Part shown: positions 52,392 to 62,569 of the stretch, piece after piece
Position numbering within the stretch: the first letter of the stretch is position 1
Layout: every line of letters starts with the position of its first letter
Notes under the pieces: generated by a model
Database searches by the model: none
Told to the model about the DNA's origin: nothing
What the model saw: the letters and a program-made list of their open reading frames with translations, nothing else
Program-made: the position numbers and the translations under genes
Assembly: GCA_037953745.1 (NCBI GenBank)
Contig: JBAKBP010012364.1
Coordinates: 1 to 64,000, forward strand
Origin: Lithodes maja
Lineage: Eukaryota > Arthropoda > Malacostraca > Decapoda > Lithodidae
Direction of reading: 5' to 3'
Length of the DNA: 64,000 bases

Positions 52392-54208
52392 TGTGACGCA
52401 CCCAGTGCGTGGCAACGCAACCTGATTGTACTCCTTGGTACTCCACTGTACCGCCACGGTGCGGTACCGTGTACCGCTGTACCGTGCTGGCTGCTTATAT
52501 TGAGTGTGACAACGTATAACTATGTTCTTTGTATCTCTGCAAAGGTCTCGTCATGTGCTAACCAGTGGTGGGTTTTGTTTTAAGCCATGTCGAGATCTTC
52601 CATTTAATATGTAGTATCAATAGAGAAGTTGATAGATGAGACAATAGGAATTCAGAGAGAGAGAGTGAGTTAGACTTCAGAGCGAGAGGGTAGCAATGCG
52701 CCACGCTGCCGGAGGGGTGGTTGCCAGACGTATGGACCGGTTGGCAGCCCTGCGCTTATAGCTAGGTGCGACAGGGTTGGTAGTCCATTGCCGCCTGCCT
52801 ATGCTGCCTGGGCTGCCCATGTTGTCGTGCTGCACATTGCCTGGAGGCTCGCTGTGTGTTCCATGATCAGGTTGCCTAGAACCTTTGAGATTCTAACATC
52901 CCTTGCCCTCTCTCCCAATTTCTCACGGTTGCACTCTTTCTCTCTGACGACATTACTCTCATTTCATTCTTCTCTCTATTTAAATGCATACCCTTCCCTT
53001 GAGGTCCTAAAGTTGTTTCAGCACTCACCTCTCGTATTACTCTTAGGACAAGCATATATTTACATGTATTAGATTTAAGGGGTTAATGTGAACAGCGATC
53101 TTCTTGATGAGGATAGTTGGTGAACGTTCTACATGTTCACGAGTTATATGCCCAGCTCATCATCCAATTTGTGACTAGACTAGTGCCATGTGTAAGAGCC
53201 CGACCATGCCCAGGAGTTGTCTGTAGAGGGGCGAGGACTTAGCCTTGATTTGCCTACCGAGCCAGGAGCGAGTGCAGTACCAGAGACTACAGCTCGCTCG
53301 TAGTGCCGGTATAGTAGAGTAACGTAATTTATCTGTCCTTGTGTTCTCTGCAGTCTTTTCCTGGGTTCTCGCTTTCGGTGCTGGGACTCGTTGTTCCTGT
53401 GACTTGGCCTGCTAGCTAGAACACATGGGGATGATGAGTGGGTGATATCTTTATTTTACTATGCATTGCAGCTCTCTTTAAGTTTATGTATATAACACTT
53501 TACAATACACATTACTCACACACAAGACAACACTATTAATACTTTCATGTATCAATTAACTGCACTGTCGTTTTGCTGCTGTGTCCGGAGTTCCGTTGCG
53601 TAGGGCGCATACGGACTCAGAGGGGAGACAGAGTGAGAGAAGCGAAGTAGCCTATGCGGTAGTAGGCTACCGGCGCAGTACTGTTGCCTGCAACCTTTAG
53701 TTATTCCAAGTATAGATTCATTCTTATAATAAGTGACTACTATTTATGTTCCTTCCATGTGTATTATTAGGTATCTACTGGATCATGAACATCTTGTATG
53801 CTACATGCTAGTGCATGTTAGTAGGGGACAGTTATTCTAGTGCACGCGCTTTCAAGTAGGCGTGTACATTTGTCATTTAGCATTTCACTGTCATACCTTT
53901 AGCCTGCTTCTATTCTACATTATTAGAGGCTTAATATTAACGTAGTTTCTTGAGTATTGCATTTCTTTAGTAATAACGTAACCTATAAATGTCTGAGGGA
54001 GTTTAGCCTCATAGCCTACCCCTGTTGTACACTTTCGCCGAGTTAAGGTACCTCGTTACCATAGACGATAACTCTGTAGGGCGTTGGTGCTTTTGTTGTC
54101 TGGAGCATATAGTATTTGGGACTGGAATCGAGCGTGTCGTTGTCACATAAGCCATTTCTGTCCTACGATCAAGAATCCCGAATATGTATTGCCGATCCAG
54201 CCGTAACA
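52392..54208 (+). repeat. Solo LTR of the Gmr1-type retrotransposon
   Basis: Full-length 1,817-bp LTR, TGTGACGCACCC to CCGTAACA, inverted relative to the element at 4205-13507 and nearly identical to its LTRs. Perfect 4-bp target duplication, TGAT, at 52388-52391 and 54209-54212. Left by recombination between the LTRs of a complete insertion. Sense-strand TATA candidate TATTTAAA at 52977-52984. Confidence 0.95.
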
Positions 54209-54390
54209 TGATACTTAAGGGTTCGTTTATTTACGCATGATCTGTCAAAACATCTTTCACAAGAAATCCCTCTGATTAAACTTGGCAAATTATGTTACAG
54301 CAGATCCATGTATTAACCCTTGCACGCATTTATGACGCAGAGGTTGCCAGAATAGCAATAAGAAATAGAGTTCTCTCACACTTATAATTA

Positions 54391-55010
54391 CTTATAATAC
54401 TGCGAAGGATGGAGTGAGGAACTACATGAACGAAGGCGGTGCTGGTTGGGGGGAGGGGCGTCGACTGACTGGGGACAGAGGTGCATGGGGGCGGTTCGAT
54501 CGTGGCCACCCCTTCGGGGATCACGGCGTCAGGCAATAGATAGATAGATAATACTGCGTTCAATCCTGGTGCCCTTATTACCAAAAAAATATAGACAAGC
54601 TAGAACGAGTTCAACGTAGAGTTACCAAAATGATACCTAGCCTAAAGAACAAACCATACGAGGAGCGTCTTAGAGAATTAAATCTAAATCTCTTAACCTA
54701 GCGCAGATTAAGAGGGGACTTAATTCAAGTGTTCAAAATCATCAAAGGCATCGACAATATGAACTGTAGTAAGTACTTCACTATCGACCAATCTAATTAG
54801 GCCTACACGTGGGGAAATGGGTGCAAAATTATTGGTAAATCTTTTAACTCACACGAAGCTAAAAATGTCTTCTTCAATCGAGTTGTCAACTTGTGGAATG
54901 GGCTTCCCCGAGATGTTATAGACTGCAGCACCGTTGATTCATTTAAACTCCGCCTAGACAAATATTTCGCATCAAACCCCCGACTGACTGCGTTTGGAAA
55001 TGAATAACTT
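54391..55010 (+). pseudogene. LINE family G, C-terminal ORF2 fragment
   Basis: Plus-strand frame, interrupted by a nested fragment and stops: YCVQSWCPYYQKNIDKLERV, RVTKMIPSLKNKPYEERL, RRLRGDLIQVFKIIKGID, NVFFNRVVNLWNGLPRDV and VDSFKLRLDKYF. Typical CR1/L2-group C-terminus. Sequence from 55010 to about 55300 may be its 3' UTR; nothing is recognisable from there to 55450. Confidence 0.85.
54405..54547 (+). mobile_element. LINE B 3' fragment (143 bp) nested in LINE G
   Basis: Only the last ~120 bp of LINE B coding sequence plus the GATA tail. Flanked by an 11-bp duplication, ATAATACTGCG, at 54394-54404 and 54548-54558, whose second copy continues the LINE G frame. Confidence 0.92.
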
Positions 55011-55459
55011 TATTTTATCCTCCCCTCAGTTACTAACCCATCTGTCCCCTACTAACTTCCTAATCCTGCCACGGACATTAGTTCCAGGGCATTAGTTCCC
55101 TTTCCAATGTTCCCTTACCCACTCTAAACCACGGTTTGGACACTTGATCCTCAGTGTTTTGGAGGACAAGCAGCCTAGAAGAGTCACTATAGATCTATTG
55201 TTGCTTGATTTCCTTTGTACTCCTTTGTACCTCTCCAAAATTAGTTTTCTGCCCACAGCTAACTCAAAGACAACTGCAGAGGTTGAAGTAACTAAACTAA
55301 AGGTTTCTAAATAGGCCTACCCCTAATGGTAACAAAGACTTTAAAGTATCCCCAATAGGCTCAACATCGCGTCATATGTCGGAGATGGTTAAGGAACACC
55401 CCGTTCTTAACATTAATCCTCTATTACAAACCCTAATGCACTTGAATACATTAATGAAA

Positions 55460-55560
55460 GCACATGGTCCTCCCGGGATTCGAACTCGGGACACCACATC
55501 CATAACATAATTACAGTAACCACAGCTGTTCTACTTCATCCAAACGTAGACTATAACTAT
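55460..55560 (-). other. tRNA-like/SINE head fragment
   Basis: On the minus strand, GTCCCGAGTTCGAATCCCGG forms a T-arm with an exact TTCGAATCC loop and is followed by GAGGACCA, like an acceptor end. Upstream AGTAGAACAGCTGTGG does not form a convincing D or anticodon arm. More likely a decayed tRNA-derived SINE than a tRNA gene. Confidence 0.35.
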
Positions 55561-55690
55561 GCTAACAGAACTATTACCTCTCTTTCCTTTTGTGTGTCTC
55601 TTGCTGATCCTCCCTACTCACTGGTTATAAAACACACACACATATAATGTATTACACCGTTATATATTATGCATATTATACGGTTCCATG

Positions 55691-55832
55691 TCATCTCAAC
55701 CAGAAGACCATTTCAACCAGTAGCTTTCAACCAGTGCCAAAATATAGTACTAACCTAACCTAACCTAACCGTATTGGTTGATCTGGTACTGGTTGAGAGC
55801 TACTGGTTGAAATGGTCTACTGGTTGAGTTGA
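55691..55832. repeat. 49-bp imperfect inverted repeat around a CCTAA tract
   Basis: Left arm 55691-55739, right arm 55784-55832, matching at roughly 45 of 49 positions. Each arm carries three CTCAACCAG/CTGGTTGA modules. The spacer holds about four CCTAA units (TTAGG on the other strand) at 55751-55770. Confidence 0.9.
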
Positions 55833-55854
55833 CCGATCACCATATTATACCGTT

Positions 55855-56440
55855 ATAGGGTTAAAGCTGATAGTGGTGTTGAAGCAAATGGGTGCTTTGG
55901 GGCCAAATGGTAAACTGTTTTTTTTCTTTTTTCTTTTTTTTTCTTTCTTTTTAGTCAACTTTGCCTAAACTAACATACATGAGAGATTGAGCTAGTGTTG
56001 TTTAAAGGGGGTCACCGGTTTTTTGTTTTCTTTCTCTCCTTTTCTCTCTTTCCCTGGCTTGTACCCATTCGGCCCCATTCAGCCAACTGTTTTAAGACGT
56101 TTATCCCCATCCAGGTGTCGATTTCTTCCTGGCGAGCGATAGCGAGCCAGCATTGTATGGAGAAATCCGGCTTCGCCGGAAACATTTATCTGTCGAAAAA
56201 TGTACAAATTTAGATTGCTGTGAAAACAAAAATATATACTGTATATGCTGGCTCGCTACCGCTCGCCAGGAAAATGTTGACACCTGGATGGGGGTAAACG
56301 TCTTAAAACAGTAGGCTGAATGGGGGCAGAATGGATAAAACCCAAAGAGAGAAGGAGAGAAAGATAAAAAAAAAAAAAATGTGACCTTAAAGAACACTAG
56401 CTCAATCATTCATGTATGTTAGTTTAGGCAAAGGTGACTT

Positions 56441-56485
<45 letters not shown>

Positions 56486-56547
56486 ACTTTAGCATTTGGC
56501 CCCAAAGCACCCATTTACTTCTAAACCACTATCATCTTTAACCCTAT
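55855..56547. mobile_element. Foldback element 1 (arms about 300 bp)
   Basis: The left half (AGGGTTAAAGCTGATAGTGG, TGGGTGCTTTGGGGCCAAAT, CCCCATTCAGCC, AAGACGTTTATCCCCATCCA, GGCGAGCGATAGCGAGCC) is repeated in reverse order and complement in the right half, around a short spacer near 56210-56240. The right arm contains a 41-A run at about 56444-56484. Possible 3-bp target duplication TTA. Ends are symmetric ATAGGGTTAAAG/CTTTAACCCTAT. No coding capacity. Confidence 0.85.
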
Positions 56548-56589
56548 TAGGTGCAGGGCTGGCCAATTTGGATCCTCCCAGTTTTACTC

Positions 56590-56765
56590 CATTAGCTTGG
56601 AGATTTTAAGACGTTTCATCTCATTAGTTTGGCGATTATATAATGCTTCAACCCAATAAGGTGTCGATTTTTCCTGGGCGAGCGATAGCGAGCCTGCAGT
56701 TTGAGAGAAACCGGCCTTCGGCCAGGCCATTTTTCTACCGAAAAATGTACACATTTAGCTTGAAG
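56590..56765 (+). repeat. Single arm of the foldback family
   Basis: Contains AAGACGTTTCATCTCATTAG, AGGTGTCGATTTTTCCTGGG and GCGAGCGATAGCGAGCC, as in the arms of 55855-56547, but no inverted partner nearby. Followed by sequence to 57045 that I cannot assign. Confidence 0.7.
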
Positions 56766-57049
56766 GGGGTCTGGGGGACGTTATTTTTAGTTTGAAGGAG
56801 GTTTGGGGAGGCGTTCTTGCAAGTCTCGGGGTAAACTATAAACACATTGTTCGAAAATGTCAATTAACCCGTCAATAACAATATAACCAACTGCCATAAT
56901 AACCCCCGAGACGTTGCACCAGGTAGTGTTAATTAACCCCTTCCGTTCCGAGGATGTCTTTTGTACTGTATTCTAGCTTCTTGTAGACGATTGTATTCAG
57001 TTGAAAAAGGGCCTCCAGGAATGAACAGGCTTCAAACTATCTCACTTAA

Positions 57050-57430
57050 GGGGGGTAATCTGTTTTTGTTCTGTCCTTTTCTATCTTTCTCTGGCTTGTA
57101 TCCATTTGGCCCCATTCAGCCTAGTGTTTTAAGACTTTTATCCCCATCCAGGTGTCATTTTTTTACTGGTGAGCGGTAGCGAGCCAGCATATATTTTATT
57201 TTTGTTTGACAGCAGGCTACATTTGTACATTTGTACATTTTTTGATAGAAAAATTTCTCCGGCGAAGCCGGATTTCTTCATATAATGCTGGCTCGCTATC
57301 GCTCACCAGGAAGAAATCGACACCTAGATGGGGATAAACGTCTTAAAATAGTTGGCTGAATGGGGCCGAATGGATACAAGCCAGAGAAAGAGAGAAAAGG
57401 ACAGAAATAACAAAAAGCAGGTCACCCCCC
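57050..57430. mobile_element. Foldback element 2, TTAA-flanked
   Basis: TTAA at 57046-57049 and 57431-57434. Ends GGGGGGTAATCTG and, inverted, GGGGGGTGACCTG. Arms of about 160 bp share the family modules (CTTGTATCCATTTGGCCCCA, GTGAGCGGTAGCGAGCCAGC) and are inverted around a spacer near 57195-57270. The TTAA flanks suggest piggyBac-type mobilisation. Confidence 0.8.
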
Positions 57431-57458
57431 TTAACCCTTATTACTTTATTTATTTATT

Positions 57459-57708
57459 TATCTATCTATCTATCTATCTATATGCTCAGGCCCAATCCCC
57501 ATTTTTCCTATTTTTATTTTCTATTTCATTCTATTTTTTATTTCCTTTTTTCTTGGGAGTGGCCGACTCGAGACAGAGCCAGAACGGGGAAAACACAAAA
57601 ACAACATAAAACAACGATCAAAACACAGATTCACACACATCTAGGTCACCCAGGAGAAGACCCAGAGACCAGGGTCACCAAGGTCGCTCCAGCACCCCCA
57701 GACCACTG
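57459..57708 (-). mobile_element. LINE H 3'-UTR fragment, GATA tail
   Basis: Minus-strand 3' end matching 58330-58560 (GGTCACCCAGGAGAAGACCC and GGCCCAATCCCCATTTT on the plus strand) with a (TAGA)n tail at 57459-57482. An extra T-rich stretch near 57505-57550 is absent from the other copy. Confidence 0.85.
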
Positions 57709-57789
57709 AGCTCCATACGGGACTCTCATAAGTCTGGCACCCTTATTACTACCACAGATCCTTCTGTAGGGGTCATGGGCCGGTTTTCT

Positions 57790-58329
57790 GGACCACTTTC
57801 TCCCTCATGTTTAGCCCCATTAGTTTTCAGATGTTAAGATGTTTGCCCCATTAGTTAGTCGATTTTAAGAACTTTCGCCCCATTTCTTTGTCAATATTTA
57901 GACCTTTCGTGATATTTAGGTGTCGATATTTTCCCTGGCGAACGATAGTGAGCCTGCAATGTTGGAAGAACCGCCCTTCGGCCGGGACATTTTTCTACAG
58001 AAAAATTTACAAATTAATCTAGAAGGGGGATCTAATGGATGTTTTTTTTTTTAAATTTTATGGAGGTCTGGGGAGATGGTTGATTTTCCTGGCCCTCCCT
58101 TCTCCCTCGTGTTTAGTCCCATTACGATCAAGAACGAAAGAGCTTCAAGATAAAAATTATATAGGCATATGGACGAGATTGGTTGGGTGTACAAGGGATC
58201 TGCCGTATGTGGGCCAATCGGCTCTCTGCAGACTCCAATTTTCTTATCTTCTTATGTTCTCAGATTTTAAGACGTTTGGTCCATTAGTTATTTTGTTTTT
58301 GTTTTATTTATTAGATATTCGTCACACTT
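57790..58329 (+). repeat. Foldback-family single arm interrupted by a LINE 3' end
   Basis: 57790-58015 carries the family modules (CCCATTAGTTTTCAGATGTT, GTGTCGATATTTTCCCTGGC, GAACGATAGTGAGCC). A second, similar start (CTTCTCCCTCGTGTTTAGTC) at 58095-58120 is cut by 58122-58262, then resumes with AGATTTTAAGACG. The insert (GGGCCAATCGGCTCTCTGCA, CTTATCTTCTTATGTTCT) is a short LINE 3' end of the CR1-like type common in crustaceans. Confidence 0.6.
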
Positions 58330-60310
58330 CTATCTATCTATATGCTCAGGCCCAATCCCCATTTTGGGGGTAGCCGACTCAAGACAGAGCAAGAACAGGG
58401 AAAACACAAAAACAACATAAAACAACAAACAAACAGACAAAAAGCACAAACTCACACACATCCAGGTCACCCAGGAGAAGACCCAGAGACCAGGGTCACC
58501 AAGGTCGCTCCAGCACTCCCCCGGCCCCTGACCACCCGGAGAGGTTCCGATCTTGGCAGGCAGACATGCAGCGGAGCCAAAGCCACAAGCCCTCCCACCA
58601 CACTTCCAGGCACACCCTTCATATTAATCGTCCCCCCGGGCCAGGCGCCTGATGGACTATTATCTAGTCGAACTTGCGCCCGACCCCTTACTCCAAATGA
58701 CCACGTGTTCACTCAACTATTCACAAGCATTCTCCATTCACTCCTGTCCACCACCACTTCCCCTGCCTGATCTATAGTCATTCCTCTATCATCCAAAGCC
58801 TTTCTTACACAGTCTCTCCATCTCAATGGGGGTCTTCCTGCCCTTCTATCTCCCCTTGTACCTGACTCACATATTCTCTTTGTAAGCCTTTCATCTCCCA
58901 TTCGTTCAACATGACCATACCAGCTCAGCACCCTTCTGTCCACTCTGGCTGACAAATGTTCCTGCTGCCCCACTCTCCTACGTATATCTTCATTCCTCAA
59001 TCTGTCTCTACGAGTAACTCCACACATCAAGCAGCTCATCTCCATCACATCCAGCCCTCTTTTCTCCTTTTTCTTCAGAGCTCTCAGCCCCATACATCAC
59101 TGTTGGCACAACAATTCCTTGATACAGTGCACTTTTTACTTTCACTCCGAGATTTCTCGTCTTCCACATACTTCCCATTGCTCCGAAAACCTTCCTTCCT
59201 TCACACACTCTCTGTTTTACCTCCACTTCCATACCTCCACTCCTGCTTATCGTTCCTCCTAGATATTTAAAACACTCTACTTGTTCCAATATTTCCCCAT
59301 CCAGCCTCACATCTAGATTCACCCTATACTCTCCCCTATTACACACCATTACTTTACTTTTATTGACGTTCACCTTCAGTTTCCTCTTTCCACAAACCAC
59401 ACCAAACTCTTTGACTACCCGCTACAGTTTCTCATCAGAATCCGCCACCAATGCTGTGTCATCAGCGAACAGCAACTGATTCAACTCCCAATCTCTACCA
59501 TTCTTTCCTACTAAACCCAATCCTCTTCCCATAGTTCCTTTTCACCTCCCTCACCACACCATCCATAAACATATTAAACAGCCATGGTGACATTACGCAA
59601 CCCTGTCGCAAACCTACCTTTACCTCAAACATTCACTCAACTCACCATTTCCTACTCTCACACATGCTCTGCTCCCTCATAAAAACTCTTAACTGCTTCT
59701 AACAAATTTCCTCCTATTCATAAATCCTTAACACCTTCCACATTGCTTCACGGTCCACACGATCATACGCTTTTTCCAAGTCCATAAAAGCCCAAAATAT
59801 CTCCTTATGATTCTCTAAATACTTCTCGCATAACTGTCTTTCTGCAAACATCTGATCCACGCACCCTCTTCCCCTCCTAAAACCGCACTGTTCTTCTCCT
59901 ATTGCAACTTCCGTACACTTTATTATCCTCTCTATCAACACCCTGCCATACAGCTTTCCAACCACTGACAATAAACTAATACCTCTATAACTTGAACACT
60001 CCTGCCGATCTCCCTTCCCTTGTACAACGGCACAATACATGCACTCTTCCAGTCTATTGGTACCATTGACACAACAAAGCACACATTGAAAAGTCTCACC
60101 AACCAATCTATTATCACATCTCCACCCTTCTTTATACACTCCACAGCAATACCATCCAAACCTTCTGCTTTTCCCGCTCTCATTTGTTTCACTGCTTCTT
60201 TCACCTCATTTTCCTCAATCCTTTCATTCATTCCCTGCCACCTGGGTGGCCTGGGTAACCTATCTCCATCCACCTCTGCTTCAATCACTGTTTCTCTTTC
60301 ATCTCTTGTT
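58330..60310 (-). pseudogene. LINE family H (BovB/RTE-like, related to B), decayed
   Basis: Minus-strand fragments in order from high to low coordinates: RT start EVKEAVKQMRAGKAEGLDG (60250-60170), SSYRGISLLSVVGKLYGRVL, GEEQCGFRRGRGCVDQMF and FWAFMDLEKAYDRVDREAMW (59990-59725), then after a gap with several stops KLKVNVNKSKVMVCNRGEYR, CFKYLGGTISRSGGMEVE, SWYGHVERMGDERLTKRI and GRPPLRWRDCVRKALDD (59380-58790). A 3' UTR and (GATA)n tail end at 58330. At least four frameshifts; the endonuclease is missing. Confidence 0.85.
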
Positions 60311-61629
60311 ATTATATTATCTGTAGATAAAATAAAATATAAAATTTGTTAGTAGTCTTGGCAAATCCAACGTCAAGGCTATTAACCTAATTGCAATGAC
60401 GACTTGTCTATTTTGACTGCTATGTCGTCATTCCAACCCCAACCGCGGTTAAAAAGAAAACGTCTAGAGTCTACTCCTTATCTTGCTCTAGGAGACGTTG
60501 TACATTAACCAAAACTACCACCGAAGGTGAAAAAAGCATTAGAAGAGAAGAAAAAGGGGTTTACCTTAGTTACCGCTCAAGGCCCATCCCGTGTTCCGTC
60601 ATGCGCCGATCCCTGTCGAACGTGCGCATGAGCGACCCTCTCTTGTTATCATTTTTTCACGCGCCTCCATTGATTGAGTCCGCTTTTGTTGTGCTCCTTC
60701 AATTCACCCTGTTTTAGGTTCGTTTCGGCTTTTCTGGCCTTCTTTTTGCTAGACAGATGTTACGTGATCTAGGACACACCTAAATGGGCTCCTCAGTGTG
60801 TTTAATGGAGACGCGTGTGGAAATAGCTACCGAAGGTACGGGGGCGCTTGGCGTTCCCCGTCTATATGTTTTCATTCTTTCTCTTTTCATATTCTTTTTT
60901 CCTGTTAGTCTGGGCATAGTTTAGCTTTTAGCTTCAATTAGCCTAGCTTGTTTATCATTCAGGAATTGCTATGCCCTTATGAGTTCTCATTTTTTCATAG
61001 CCTAGGTGTACAGTTGGTTCACAACCTGAGATTTCGTGGTGGCGGTGCTGTTTGTAGAGTTTGTGTCAGCCGCATAACTAGCGTTATTCCCGAGTCCCCC
61101 CTTTCGAGCCTTCACTGTGTCTCAAGGGCCTGGGCGCTTAGTGGTTCGTGATACCCAGAGGTACCCCACGGGGGCCTCTCCCTCACTCCACAGGGTTTTT
61201 TCGCCCCTGACACATTCTCTACTCGCGGCTAGGCCACCCTTTTTCTCACCAGTTTCATTACTGGTTTTTTGTGTTTCCCTTCCTGTTTTCACCTCCATCC
61301 TTTCATCACTTTTGCCCAATCCTGGGGTACCCCACGGGGGCCCCTGTTGTGCCAAACCACCCAACCTGCCACTTCTCCTCATGGGCTTTGCTCTATCTCT
61401 GTGGGTTGGGTGGTTCCCAGGGTATGTGCCTCCTCTCCCCTGGTGTGCCTTCCTTGCCTCTCCCTTGACCGGTCGAGTCAGGATATTATCAAGGAAGACA
61501 CTGCTCAGCTAGATGGTCACGGTCATCTTCGCTTGGAGTTCATAAGGAGTTGACGCTTGTTTGCCGGCCTTTTTTGGTTTTCCTAGACGCCCCTCTCGCT
61601 TGTTCGGCACCGGGCCCTCTTGGCAGGTC
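60311..61629. other. No confident gene; becomes GC-rich to the right
   Basis: 60311-61100 is unremarkable. At 61157 and 61325 the motif GGTACCCCACGGGGGCC occurs twice, 168 bp apart, in similar pyrimidine-rich surroundings. The 60-130-codon frames here have no recognisable domains. Confidence 0.35.
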
Positions 61630-61772
61630 CCGCAAATTTGCGGTGTGCTCGATTCGGCCCTCTGGGTCGTTTCGGCTCCCCGCAAATTTGCGGAGATCGC
61701 TGGGGGGTCGCGTGACGATGTGGGGGGTTTGTGTCGGTACGGATCTACCTCCATTGGCCCGCAAATTTGCGG
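61630..61772. repeat. Three copies of a perfect 14-bp palindrome
   Basis: CCGCAAATTTGCGG occurs at 61630-61643, 61680-61693 and 61759-61772, each exactly identical, while the intervening sequence is not repeated. A 14-bp perfect palindrome three times in 143 bp is not expected by chance. It could be a protein-binding site or a mobile palindromic unit. Confidence 0.9.
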
Positions 61773-62415
61773 TTATAGTTGGCTTTCACTGTTGACCCTT
61801 TTTTGTGTCATATTGTTGCCTGATACTATATTGGTGTATGCACTTTCCTGGTGTTATAGGCCCTGCATGTAAGATGTTGAGTGGTGGTTAACACTTTCTC
61901 CATCTTTGCAGGTTCTGCTGGTGCTCTTCCGCCTCGGCCGCCCTCCTCACCTACCTCTGTGCTCCCGGTTTAGGGTGAGTACAGCTCCCTGTTTGCATGT
62001 GTGTTCCTGTTTCCCCATGCTCCTTCCCTGGTTATTCTTGGACATTCTCTCCACTTACACCTTCGACGTGCTGATTCTGGTGTGTGTTCTTCTCGTGCTG
62101 GTCGGCTGCTTTGCTTTCGCCTTGGTTGTCGCTCCCCTTGCTTGGTGAGCCACATGTCCTGCTTGCGCCACTCGCTCTTTGTGTCCTCTACGGCCTACCT
62201 CCCTGCTCTGTGTGGCCCGTGTCTGGCCCTGGTGGTTGTGCTGCTCCATGGCCCTGGTTCCTCGGCGGCGGCTGTGGCCTCTGCTTCCCTTCCGTCGGTG
62301 TGGCCGATGGTCTCACGCCACTTTGGGCCTGTGGGCCGCCGTTCCCCGGCCTTTGTTGCCGCCCGGTTCCGCGTCACCCTGGGTATCCCTGACCCGACTG
62401 CCGGCCGTTCTACAC

Positions 62416-62560
62416 AGCCCGTAGCCTCGTAGGTGGAGCTCTCGTCTCACACACGAGGGGTCGGGGGTTCACTCCCTGACCGGGCAGTGACGGATTGGGC
62501 TTGTCTCCTTTCATGTGTTAGCCTCAGTTCACCTAGCTGTAAATTGGTCCCTGGTCTTCG
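62416..62560 (+). mobile_element. tRNA-derived SINE head
   Basis: A-box-like TAGCCTCGTAGG at 62422, a 5-bp anticodon-type stem CTCGT/ACGAG around the loop CTCACAC (62441-62457; anticodon position CAC, valine-like), and a T-arm-like TCGGGGGTTCACTCCCTGA at 62461-62479. These are followed by TTCACCTAGCTGTAAATTGG, a body motif seen in decapod tRNA-SINEs. No CCA end and no full cloverleaf, so not a functional tRNA. The 3' end of the SINE is not clear. Confidence 0.6.
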
Positions 62561-62569
62561 TGGACAACG

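Noticed and set aside
55460..55560. Functional tRNA gene on the minus strand
   Set aside because: The T-arm is good but no acceptor, D or anticodon arms can be built; more consistent with a SINE relic.
62416..62480. Functional tRNA-Val gene
   Set aside because: Anticodon stem is present but the acceptor stem is absent and a SINE body follows directly.
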